Assembly (NCBI GenBank): GCA_016800925.1
Contig: JABCPU010000226.1
Coordinates: forward strand, 46,665-110,664
DNA length: 64,000 bases
Reading direction: 5' to 3'
Source: Suillus spraguei
Taxonomy: Eukaryota > Basidiomycota > Agaricomycetes > Boletales > Suillaceae
The notes under the pieces are model-generated. The model was not told where the DNA came from. It searched no databases and saw nothing but the letters and a program-made list of their open reading frames with translations. A program made the translations under genes and the position numbers. Below are positions 45,484 to 55,864 of this stretch, one piece after another. The first letter of the stretch is position 1. Each line of letters opens with the position of its first letter.

Positions 45484-47331
45484 ATGAACATCAGCAGACT
45501 TATGACACCTGCAGGCACTCACTCTGAACCAACTTCACAAGTTCCAAGTCGCAGTCCATGCCCAGCACAACAATATTTCCCCAACGATGACAGGCGGCGC
45601 TCAAACAGTGATCATTACTATGTACCTTCAAGTGATACGTCCAATTCTGCACATACTAGTGCCTTTCAGCAGACCAGTAGGAATTTTAATGGGGCTTCTA
45701 TCCATTCAGGTCCTACCATTGCCAGAAATCGTGGCAATATCAACATTAATTTCAATGCCAATCATCAATTGACCACAGTGTCCGACTCTCGATCTCAGGC
45801 TCCATACCACAATCACAGTGGCTATAATTCCCCTCATTCAGCTGCACCAGTTCCATTCTCTGCAGGGCAGAAGCGCACACGTTCATCATACAACGACGAA
45901 TACAGTGACGATGAATTGGATAAATCTTTGACCTCCCAACTACCTCAGTCAGGTGCAACTCCAAGTCGGCGGTTTCCTGCCACTGCAGTGCCACCAGCTG
46001 GATCTATTCAAGTCGGTCCAGAAGTTATTGCTGCCATCACACAGATGTATAGCCTCAATAGTGAGAGGTCACGCAGTTTGCAGTCTTATGCTTTAGTGAG
46101 TAACCTTATGCAATTGAATGCATGCATACTGACAGTGTACACGATGTCAGGCTGCTGGAGATATGCCGCTGCCTGCAAAGATGACATCCCTTATGTCCTT
46201 TGCCGCCCTGAACATGTGCTTACAACTTGTAGAAGAAACGGCTACAAAAGTGTCTACATTCTCTTCCGAGTTGGCAGTTCTCCGGGGTCTTGTCAAAACT
46301 TCGTGGGTGGTTGATGATACCTTGAAGGTCAGTTTGCTATGATGTTCTGAACTGATACTTAATGTCTTTCCAAAGGCCCAATTTGCAGATATGGCAAAGC
46401 GGGCACTCATCAAGGAAGACCGAACAAACTTCGTCAACATGTACCAAGAAATTCTGGTACAAATTTTATCAAGTTTGCTATCACTTGTATTGACATCGTT
46501 GTACACCGTCAGCAGGATGTTGAGCGACGTTCAGATGAGCTGAAGATTACCGAACAAATCAAAGCCAAGGCCCATAAAGCAGCTATTCTTCGTGCGATTC
46601 GCAACGCATGCAACAATGTCCGTAACAATGCAAGGAAATTCGTAAGATTATTTCTGCCATATTTATTTGCTATCTAGTTATGCGTGACTTGCCAGATTCT
46701 CGTATCAGTGCAGGATGGTCCCTTGTGCCTGACTCTTGAGGATTTCGCAGTCTCATGGCTCACTCGCTTCAACCCTGCCGCTGTCACAATACCACTGTCA
46801 GTTACACTGCTGGCACAAGTGGTACAAATTGTAAGTTTTGCAGTGTCTCAGTTTTCGAGTGTGGTACAATTTTCTCCATTTACAGCGCGACTTTGCCATG
46901 CACAATCTCGAGCTGCTTGACTTGGATGGAAATGACGATGATGAGAATGACGAAGGCATGACACCAGCTCCTACAACACGCCGTGGTGGAAAGAAGGCCA
47001 AGGTTGACATGCCAGAACCCAAGTTTTGGAAGCGGTTCGAAACCCACCTTCGTTCTCAGAGAGATTCTTTTGCGCAGGACAAGGATGGCTATCAGTGGTG
47101 AGCTTTATTCATAGTTGATGAGTTGATTGTCTCACTGGCGCCTTTCTTAGTTATATTGGAGGATTAATCACCAAGGATCACGCACGATTTGGCAAGCCTA
47201 AAACCACTGCCCTGCAAGGTGACAACATCCCAGGATCTTCGACAAACCCCCGTGCACCCGGGCTAATGACTGCCGACCACGACCTTAACAATATGCTGGT
47301 AACAATGTTTGATCATTCAGTGCGCCGCTAG
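45484..47331 (+). CDS. Accessory gene of the Plavaka element, unknown function
   Basis: Second gene in the transposon, 170 bp after the transposase stop and on the same strand. ATG at 45484 (MNISRLMTPAGTHSEP). The first exon is Ser/Pro/Asn-rich and probably disordered, with QKRTRSSYNDEYSDDELDKS as a likely basic-acidic nuclear segment. Six further exons with clean GT-AG introns add a helical middle (DVERRSDELKITEQIKAKAH) and RAIRNACNNVRNNARKF, then LLDLDGNDDDENDEGM, RRGGKKAKVDMPEPKFWKRF and a C-terminus ending MFDHSVRR-stop (47329-47331). No stop or frameshift seen after splicing. No known domain recognised. Its position inside the terminal repeats suggests a transposition accessory or a captured host gene; the text alone cannot decide. 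Confidence 0.7.
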
Positions 47332-47757
47332 TATTTCCCTCTCTTTCTCATCCACAAGCACCATTTTACATACAATCATTGGACACTCACTCGCATTATC
47401 GTTGGACTCCCCTCATTTCGCAATGCATTGGACTTATCACCATCATTCTCACTCGTCATTCTCACTTGACTACTCCTTTTATTTAATGGTCTTCTGTCTC
47501 TATATTTCCCTAGTAGCTCGTATCTTACCGGAGAATGACAGCTAATGTTTGTTTCGTGAAATCTGTTGCCTGTCGTCAGAATGCCATTGCAAAGCTTTGT
47601 ACTCGCCCATGAAAAGTCTATTGCATCCCTTCTTGGTTTTCCATGCTCGACGCTAACGGTCCATCATGGATTCCTTTTTGCAGTCCACCAATAGGCTCAC
47701 CGTAGGATTTCCATGCGTCGACTCATATGTCACCCAACGTCATCACCATTAGTCAGA

Positions 47758-47780
47758 CCACGGTAACATTTTCTGCAGTG
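47758..47780 (-). repeat. Plavaka right terminal inverted repeat
   Basis: Ends ATTTTCTGCAGTG followed by host TA (47781-47782). Two mismatches to the left repeat. Confidence 0.85.
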
Positions 47781-47992
47781 TAATGAACAGGAAGCGAGAA
47801 GAAGTGTATAACATGTTAATAACAGGAAGCGAGCCGAGGAATGATGTATGTACGTCAGTGACACATGCAGCGGTCTTACAGCGATTCGGCTCACCCCCTA
47901 AGTCATAATCCCAATCCCATCTCAAGACTCAGACAGAGCGCAATGATACGAATTTGACCTATCTGAAATTACTAATGGAGCTTCCAGCAGTG

Positions 47993-47998
47993 TATAAA
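47993..47998 (+). promoter_or_regulatory. TATA box of the beta-trefoil-like gene
   Basis: TATAAA in the context CAGTGTATAAAGGTC, 81-86 nt before the ATG at 48079, followed by a CT/CA-rich leader typical of well-expressed fungal genes. Confidence 0.6.
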
Positions 47999-48078
47999 GG
48001 TCGCAGCATATCCTCTGGCTGCAGTCAGTTTCTTTCAACCCTTTCTCAATCAGTACTCCATACAATCTTAAATCAACG

Positions 48079-48710
48079 ATGATCAACCCAATCGAAACCG
48101 GATTTTACTTCATTCGCAATGCCCAGTATACAACTCGCTTTATCACCATGGAAAGAAACTTTCAGTTCGTTGGTAGCGACAAACCTCAGAAAGTACGCGT
48201 GCATCGTTACGGTGATGTTCTTCACCTGTTTATCAACGTCCGTAGTTCTTCGTCGAGATCAAGGACCCAGTTGCCCGTATTGCGACTCTCAAAGTCGCTA
48301 TAGACGGTCCAGAAACATACCTTACGCTGGACATGGAGGTTGGTCTGCCTGATATTAACAGACGAAAGATTACTCACAGTGAAATTGTAGACTCACAGAG
48401 TCGTGGGCAGGCCGACGCCCCAGGTCCTCCAGTTGTCCAGTGAGGAGAATGTGAAATATACGTGAGTGTGGTCTTCGGTCCCAATCGCATCGAGAATTCA
48501 CTTGTCACCTTGATCTGCAGGATCCATCCAAAGGACGTGAACGAGGTGGCCTTTCTCCCAAACAGCGATCCCTGGTCCCCGGTTTGTTTTCATCGCTGAC
48601 TTTTTTTTGGGTTTACTTATGACCGGGTCACCGTCTAGATCTTGGTTGGGCCAGCTCCCGAATATGGTGATGCGCAGAACTGGATATTCGAAAGGTTGGA
48701 TCGTGACTAG
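48079..48710 (+). CDS. Small beta-trefoil-like protein (possible protease-inhibitor or lectin type)
   Basis: Five exons (48079-48192, 48246-48338, 48391-48461, 48521-48581, 48639-48710) with GT-AG introns of 52-59 nt give 136 residues with no stop: MINPIETGFYFIRNAQYTTR at the start and DAQNWIFERLDRD at the end. The G-x-Y-x-I-R-N opening, a repeating pattern of short beta strands and the final NWIF-E motif resemble mushroom beta-trefoil proteins such as the cospin-type (I66) serine-protease inhibitors. Cysteines and a signal peptide are absent, as in those cytosolic defence proteins. The assignment rests on general pattern only. A clear TATA box lies upstream and no neighbour shares its function. 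Confidence 0.6.
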
Positions 48711-49984
48711 GAATAAGTGTTTCGAAAGGCATGGAGACTTAGGTAGCAGCAGCTGCTGCTGCTGCTGCAACCCGTCCGTTGGAGAATGTTTGTATGATTA
48801 GCTTGCAGTTACATATAATGTGTGCAAGAGATGTTTGTGGCTTTCCGTGGCTCGACAGTGGGATGTTCGAGTGTTCGCCTGAATCAGAGATGTACCACCC
48901 CACCTCCACTAACTCTATTATTATCTGCTCTCCGCGTCCGTCGTCACCCGCATCAAGAAATTGACTGATATCATCAGCGAGTCGCAAAGATTCACAAAGA
49001 CGCACCAGATTTGTAGACTCTTTATACTGGTCTACAGTGAGTCATAAGGTGAGGGATCGCGAGGCCTTGGACCTGAAAGTTATTGTATGGTGAAAGGTTG
49101 CGATATTCGATTGTCGGACTGATGGCAAACGAGAAAACCGAAGCCATATAGGCTGTGAGTCAGTTGAGAAACAAGAGAAAATCCTACATTAGAAGCGGAA
49201 TTTTGATTCTGTTGTGGTAACCACACCGGCCAGGTTAAAGTCTTTAACTCTTCCACTTGGCGACTCACGAGACTTCCCAAGTTGAAAAATTATAGGAACC
49301 TTGATTGACACGGCCCGAAAAAGATGACATGGTCAATAAAATTTGAGTCTGAACGTCTACGAGACAATACAATTGCCCCGACGAGGGACGAAGACTGAGA
49401 TAATTCTAATTCACTATCATTAGCAGCAGGTTCAATATGATTGACATTACCAATAAGTATACACGGAGTCTCTAGAAACACAGAAGGCAATCAGCAGATA
49501 CTGAAAAACGAGGACAACGAGACACTGTCACCACCTTGAAGGCCAGACATAGAGGATTGGAGACGGGAGTCTCATCTTCCCACAAAACGGTGGCCATGCA
49601 GCAATCAAGTTCATCCCAAACATAACATCACGACCTCGAACTCGACACCGACGGTGAGAGTACGGCAATGGACTGAGGCCATGGGGATTTCAGCGAAACG
49701 CGAACTTGGCCGAGCGAACGAGCAATCGAAGAAGACGAGGGAAGAATACGATTCAAGGTTAAAAGCAACACATGCAGGAAGACGACCGATCTGAATGAGG
49801 TTCCAGTGGTAAAACACGATATAACCCACTCCCTTATGGTAGTGGGAATAAATCTATGCTATGACACATTAGAATGGTCGCACAGGGTGTTCGGAGGCCA
49901 ATGGAAACACTTAACTTACTAGGAAGGTTCTGAGAAGTGGAAGCCTTGGAAGTAGAGCACGGTGGTCTGGCTTTACATAGAAGG
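48711..49984. other. Intergenic
   Basis: A short (GCT)n microsatellite at about 48751-48771, then sequence with no recognisable gene or repeat up to the pogo-like element. Several short open frames lack any family pattern. Confidence 0.4.
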
Positions 49985-50036
49985 GCACTAAGTACTATTA
50001 GTTACCACTAGATCGTGCACTCCCTACATCTCGTGC
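49985..50036 (+). repeat. Left terminal inverted repeat of the pogo-like element
   Basis: Contains GTACTATTAGTTACCACTAG and GCACTCCCTACATCTCGTGC. Pairs with 53775-53823 with small indels. Confidence 0.7.
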
Positions 50037-50149
50037 CACCAGTCACGAAAGTCACGGTATCGTCACACTCGCCGGTTTCAAAGGCCGTTCGGCACTAGAC
50101 ATTAACGAAGGTATACTATATATACAAATCACTGGCTATATAACAATCT

Positions 50150-51092
50150 AAAATATATATTGTGAGCTGCCAGAGTAATATAAACCAAATATTATCATTA
50201 TTAAGATGCTCGGATGGCAATGGCTGTGATGATGTTTCTCGAACCAGGCTGCAAACAGTTCTGAATCTACCCAGTCGGAGAGGTTGCAATGCTATCATAT
50301 ATTTACTCGAATCAGTAGCGTTCACAACTGGAATTTAGTTCAGAACTGACCCTCCGATGTCTTTAACATTTTGGTATTTAGTCTCAATGGGGCCATCAGC
50401 CAAAATAAATGACGGAGGAATGGAATCACCAGCTGCCGAAACACATTCAATTATTGTGACCAGCTCTAAATTATCACTGTGAATACGATAGCGTTCTCGA
50501 TTGCTTTTCGAGAAGATAAATTTTGAAGACTACCTCCCATTTGATGACACCCTTTCTCATCAACATTTCAGTTGTGTTCCGGTGGAATTCCTTCGTGCTT
50601 GTCATCCAAAGCCTTGCGCATATCAAAATACTCGGTGATCGCTGACTCGTTGAAATTTTGTGCGCGCTTTGGATCCAGACCTCGTGATTTCGCAACAGTG
50701 ATATCTGCATGACGAGAAATGAAGCGGCGGACCCAATTTTTGCCAGGGTAAACATTCACCATCTCGAATATTTGAGCACGGAGTTCTCGGTGATGGAGAG
50801 GAGTTGCAGAATCCGAGTTGTGATGGCACCAGTCTACCAAAACCCTTTCTTGGGATTCACTGAGTAATGATCTCCGAGTGCCACGATTTTCTGAAGCGCA
50901 ATCTCGCACAGTCTGCGGGGGTACCTGGAGGAAAACTGAGTTACATCCAAGTCAAAATAACTAAGGGAGTGCTCACCTTGTGAGCTATAGCAGCACTCTG
51001 AAAACTGGGATAAACACCATTCAAGGCATCATGGACAACAGCTTGAATGCGAGCCTCTTTATCGGAATCTCTGGGACGTTCCTGCGTCCCAG
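50150..51092 (-). pseudogene. Pogo/Tc5-like transposase remnant (CENP-B type)
   Basis: Minus-strand segments in order: KEARIQAVVHDALNGVYPSF (psq-like helix-turn-helix) and, after an intron with GTGAGC donor, VPPQTVRDCASENRG. Then SESQERVLVDWC and PGKNWVRRFISRHADITVAK, the CENP-B/Tc5-type DNA-binding domain. NVDEKG, the first catalytic Asp, comes next but lies after a stop. RERYRIHSDNLELVTIIECV and SFILADGP continue in another frame, and AAWFEKH in a third. The expected D-G-x-x-S-H block near 50170 is ruined. No start codon precedes the first helix before a stop. Dead by several stops and frameshifts. Confidence 0.75.
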
Positions 51093-51350
51093 CAACTCGA
51101 GTGTGTGCCTACTCGCCCATATGCACGTTCAGATGCGTTACTGATAGCGTGTTCGAATTTGAAACTCCGGCAGGTGACAGCGAGAGTGACACCAGCGGTG
51201 TCACCACCAAAAAAATATCTATTTTGTCAGGCTATACTGTTAAAATTAAGCATAATACTCACTGATTAGAAATGGTATGGTTTTGTAAGTTTGTTTGTAA
51301 ACCATCAATCCCTTACAATTAAGCTTAACGGCTTCTGACTCCTTTGGTGA

Positions 51351-52205
51351 TTCTCAGGCTTCCAATAATAGCACTACCACCGGGAAAAATCACCAAATTG
51401 GGATATTCCAATAATCTCACTATTCCCACATACCTCCCTAGCTCTACTGCTGCACCAGAGCTTTCCCCTTGCTCACTCATGTATATAAGTAGTAGAATGG
51501 CATGTACATACATAAAATGATACAATAGACCGCTTTTTTCATTGTCTGAGAGCTTGTACAGCAGTCTACAGTATCGACTACAATATGTGCATCCCAGGAC
51601 CAAAACATATTCGATATTTTGCCCCTTCAGCAGGGAAGCAATTCTGACTGTATATATCATATATTAGAGTGTTAATGGATATATTACACCGCTTGTTTGA
51701 GCCTCTGGAGTGTCCTACATCAGTAGATATGTTAAATTCATGAATACCTCTCAAAAAACATAAACCAGTTCGCATTTTTTGGTGTTTAGGTATATAAACT
51801 GGTAAACATTATTTCTAACATCTTTTTACTAGTATATACAATATATCAAGAGTATAGGTCAGCAGGATCAGTCCCTGGGGTCATATGTATTGTCATCTTC
51901 CTGGTGGTTCACCCTCTGAGAAACATTTTCCTGCAGCTCGGCCCTCTAGGATGGTAGGTATTTTGTTAATATGAACATATGGAATATATTTATTATATAG
52001 GTATACCAGAACAATACCAGGATCCTTGTCTACAATCCAAAGTCACTTCCTGCCTACATTGTACCATCTTTTCGCATTTTTGCGGTTTTTCACTACATTC
52101 TCACTACATAGACTACACCAGCTGTTCATATATCCCTTATGGTACATATATGAAGCCCTCCAAAGGCCATGATCAGGCAGAAATATGTCAGAGTAATGAT
52201 ATCAA
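51351..52205 (+). repeat. Left 855-bp arm of a foldback inverted repeat
   Basis: Begins TTCTCAGGCTTCCAATAATA and ends ATGATATCAA. Reverse complement of 52629-53483 with the same length, and no mismatch found in the stretches compared. No gene of known type inside. Confidence 0.9.
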
Positions 52206-52628
52206 TGATATAGGGGCAAACCCCACAATCATGCAAATGTTATATTTCAACCCTGTCTAGGGCGAAGATTTCATTGAAAATATATAGAATACATTGTAAA
52301 CTACTTAAATATGCTATACTAATATATGTTGTGAAGGTAAAGGTGATGTGGATGTGTTGTGGTCTCAATTTGTTGCATTATTATGGTCAGACCACTGATG
52401 GCATAGACTGTTGGTGCATAGTACTTTTTCGATGTTTGGACTTTTTGACTTTCCCACGACCTTTTTCTTATCTATTAGATTCCCCTGCTATCAATTATTC
52501 ATAGATCCTTCTGGTAGTCGAGGACTGTATTACTTGGTATATATAGTGTGCTCCATGATAGTCTGATTATAATAGTTTACTATATTTATGTCTGGGAATT
52601 CTTATCAGTGAGAATAGGAGATATGTGC
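52206..52628. other. 423-bp spacer of the foldback
   Basis: AT-rich unique sequence between the two arms. No coding frame or structure recognised. It starts TGATATAGGGGC and ends GAATAGGAGATATGTGC. Confidence 0.6.
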
Positions 52629-53483
52629 TTGATATCATTACTCTGACATATTTCTGCCTGATCATGGCCTTTGGAGGGCTTCATATATGTACCATAAGGG
52701 ATATATGAACAGCTGGTGTAGTCTATGTAGTGAGAATGTAGTGAAAAACCGCAAAAATGCGAAAAGATGGTACAATGTAGGCAGGAAGTGACTTTGGATT
52801 GTAGACAAGGATCCTGGTATTGTTCTGGTATACCTATATAATAAATATATTCCATATGTTCATATTAACAAAATACCTACCATCCTAGAGGGCCGAGCTG
52901 CAGGAAAATGTTTCTCAGAGGGTGAACCACCAGGAAGATGACAATACATATGACCCCAGGGACTGATCCTGCTGACCTATACTCTTGATATATTGTATAT
53001 ACTAGTAAAAAGATGTTAGAAATAATGTTTACCAGTTTATATACCTAAACACCAAAAAATGCGAACTGGTTTATGTTTTTTGAGAGGTATTCATGAATTT
53101 AACATATCTACTGATGTAGGACACTCCAGAGGCTCAAACAAGCGGTGTAATATATCCATTAACACTCTAATATATGATATATACAGTCAGAATTGCTTCC
53201 CTGCTGAAGGGGCAAAATATCGAATATGTTTTGGTCCTGGGATGCACATATTGTAGTCGATACTGTAGACTGCTGTACAAGCTCTCAGACAATGAAAAAA
53301 GCGGTCTATTGTATCATTTTATGTATGTACATGCCATTCTACTACTTATATACATGAGTGAGCAAGGGGAAAGCTCTGGTGCAGCAGTAGAGCTAGGGAG
53401 GTATGTGGGAATAGTGAGATTATTGGAATATCCCAATTTGGTGATTTTTCCCGGTGGTAGTGCTATTATTGGAAGCCTGAGAA
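52629..53483 (-). repeat. Right 855-bp arm of a foldback inverted repeat
   Basis: Mirror of 51351-52205. The matching translations on opposite strands are the same residue for residue within the arms and diverge at the arm ends. Confidence 0.9.
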
Positions 53484-53774
53484 AAACATTTCCAGTAGCA
53501 TCGAGATCACAAGAGAGATCCCGATCTTTAGAACCAGAGAGGCATTGTGCCTGTTAAGCTTCGTGAAGCTTCATGTTGGTGGCTCCGAGACAAACTTACA
53601 AAATGTACTGTGTATAGTTAGACATGGTTAAGTATCACCCTGCCATGAACAGGTGCATTTTGTTTCTTATTAGATTGGGTCCATCCGAATTCGTAGGGTG
53701 TACTTATGATTTATTGATTCATATGCATGGATTAGTTTGAAGATTAATAGTAGAAAAGTGTTGTTTTGAGCAGT

Positions 53775-53823
53775 GCACGAGATGTAGGGAGTGCATTAAC
53801 TAGTGGTAACTAATAGTATGTGC
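53775..53823 (-). repeat. Right terminal inverted repeat of the pogo-like element
   Basis: Reads GCACGAGATGTAGGGAGTGC then CTAGTGGTAACTAATAG, the inverse of the left repeat with ATC replaced by TTAA in the middle. Confidence 0.7.
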
Positions 53824-55186
53824 TACTGGAACAGCATGAGGAAGGAAGGTGACATTTTCACAGAACAGGAAGATAATTGCATGTGGGAGGTAGAACGGAA
53901 CTGAAGAAGTACACATGTAGCTATACTCAAACAAACAAATCTAAGTACATGTCCCATATGATGGGTATGTATGGCTGTAAACTTACGGTGTTATATGGTA
54001 CTCAAATGACCGTACACTGTAACCATCAATGAGAGCACTGAGGCTCCGATGATATGGGTATGGCTCACATTGTAATGAACATATTGGCACTGGCCTTGAA
54101 GCTTTATCTTTTAGCGCACGTCTCACGTCTATAGGAAACTCCACTCGTCCAAAGGCCGTTGTAACAAACATATTGGTGCTGGCCTTAAAACCCTACCTTT
54201 TGACACTCGTCTCACATCTATAGGAGTTACCACTTGTCCATGGCCATCTTATCCCTTTAGCACTTCTGGCGGCATCCCACACTTACCACACACCGTACTG
54301 ATTGCTGCACCACATTCCACATACCAATGTCCTCCCATGTCCTTGCCGTGTCCGCATAGCTCCATTTGGTGTGTTGTTTGTTTTATGTTCATTATCACTG
54401 ATTCCACGGCAAGTCTTATTACATATTGCCTCGTGCCGCAGCACCTCGCACTGTGTTTACATACGGCAGTTACTACACTCGAGCGCTACTGATCTCGCCT
54501 AGAGTATTCTGAATACACACAATTGAGGATATAAGCACTGCATACCCAGCATGATACAGTACCTGATTTTACCCCTTTGCACGTACTATAGGTCAGGATT
54601 ATTGTCTAGCTCTGGATCTACCCAGTAGTAGACTTAGTCTTTAAAGTTCCTTATTGCTCGTTAATTGATTATGCTCGTTCTCCATTACCGCTGGCATACT
54701 GCTGGACTTTTGATTGCTATTTTGACTGAACTTCTCGTGCACCGCTACTTTACCACTGAAAGTACCGTGGCCTTCTTTACTGTTTCTTTGCACTGCTCAC
54801 AACCTTACCGCTACCGCTGACATTGTTGCTCGCCACCGCTCGCTCAATGTTACTGATACTGACTCTATTTCAACGATGCTAGTACTGCTACATACAACAC
54901 TAGTTCCGGCAGCATCATCGCTGACCGCGGCAACTTACTGCTGACTACAACGCTACATTCGCACATTGGTTTGACTTGAACTTGACCATACTAACAGGCA
55001 TCCCCCTTTAGGGTCGAACACTCTTGTTTCACAAGTGAAGCAGACTAGATGGAGCGCAAGACCACACATACTAACTTAGGAGGTAGTTTATCTACAGCCC
55101 AGGTTAGATTGTATCTTTACAACGAGCCCCTTCAGTGACAAACTCCGTACTATATGGGTCACCCGACCAACATAATATCCCGTCAA
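53824..55186. other. Intergenic with a 90-bp duplication
   Basis: Two diverged copies of a segment of about 90 bp (about 54075-54160 and 54161-54245), each with CATATTGG-GCTGGCCTT and CGTCTCAC-TCTATAGGA. Further on, loosely repeated ACCGCT motifs (54680-54840). No gene recognised. Confidence 0.45.
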
Positions 55187-55716
55187 AGACGGGCCAGCGG
55201 ACCATGGGCCGAGGTTATGTATATCCTCGATGTTGACGGATGGGCCGGGGGGAAAATTATTTCCGACGGAGACGGGTGGGCCGGGAGACTTGTATTTGTG
55301 GGAGAGACGGGTGGGCCGAGGGAAACATGATTTCTGATGTTGACGGATGGGCCAGGGGGATATCATCCCCGACAGAGATGGGTGGGCCCATCTGGGTAGT
55401 ATGTAGAGTAGGATATTATAGACAGCTGGGCTGAAGAGAGATGCAAGGCAAATATTATTGCATAGACGGGTGGGCCGAGGTAAGAGAATATTACATATAC
55501 GGGTGGGCCGAGGTGAGAGAATATTACATATACGGGTGGGCCGAGGGGAGAGAATATTACATATATGGGTAGGCTGACGTGGGGTGTATTACATAGATGG
55601 GTGGGCCGAGGGTGCAGTAAAATATTTATTGCATAGACGGGTGGGCCGACGTGGGGGAATTTTACATAGATGGGTGGGCCGAGGTAAAATATATTACATA
55701 TACGGGTGGGCCTAGA
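55187..55716. repeat. GGGTGGGCCGAGG tandem array
   Basis: About fifteen copies of ACGGGTGGGCCGAGG separated by 18-40 bp of AT-rich linker. The last part has regular units of about 33 bp (GAGAATATTACATATACGGG). The first units use GACGGATGGGCC, so the array is graded. Confidence 0.8.
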
Positions 55717-55864
55717 TATGTATCATAAAGACGTACAGCTGATGTAGCCACCAGAGAATCAAACACATAGGATACATGCACCCTATGAGTGCATATACCT
55801 ACCATCGACCACCAAAATCTAAACCCTGAAGCACGAAAACCTGAATTCATCATGTCTGACATTC

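Larger units (their letters stand above)
41054..47780 (+). mobile_element. Plavaka-type (CACTA-related) DNA transposon
   Basis: 6,727 bp. Ends 5'-CACTGCCAAAAATGTTACCG and its inverted match at 47758-47780 (minus strand CACTGCAGAAAATGTTACCG), flanked on both sides by TA. It holds a transposase gene and a second gene in the same direction. The CACTG start, the transposase family and the 2-bp duplication agree with the CMC/Plavaka group. Confidence 0.85.
49985..53823 (-). mobile_element. Decayed pogo/Tc5-like transposon invaded by a foldback element
   Basis: Terminal inverted repeats 49985-50036 and 53775-53823 share CTATTAGTTACCACTAG and GCACTCCCTACATCTCGTGC. Inside are a broken transposase (50150-51092) and a 2,133-bp foldback (51351-53483). 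Without the foldback the element would be about 1.7 kb, a normal size for this group. Target duplication not resolved. Confidence 0.65.

Noticed and set aside
52586..52855. Pair of matching open frames in the foldback arms as duplicated genes
   Set aside because: They merely mirror each other because the arms are identical, are short, lack any family motif and end at arm boundaries.
54300..55080. Possible retrotransposon leader from ACCGCT-rich sequence
   Set aside because: No terminal repeats or coding domain could be found.
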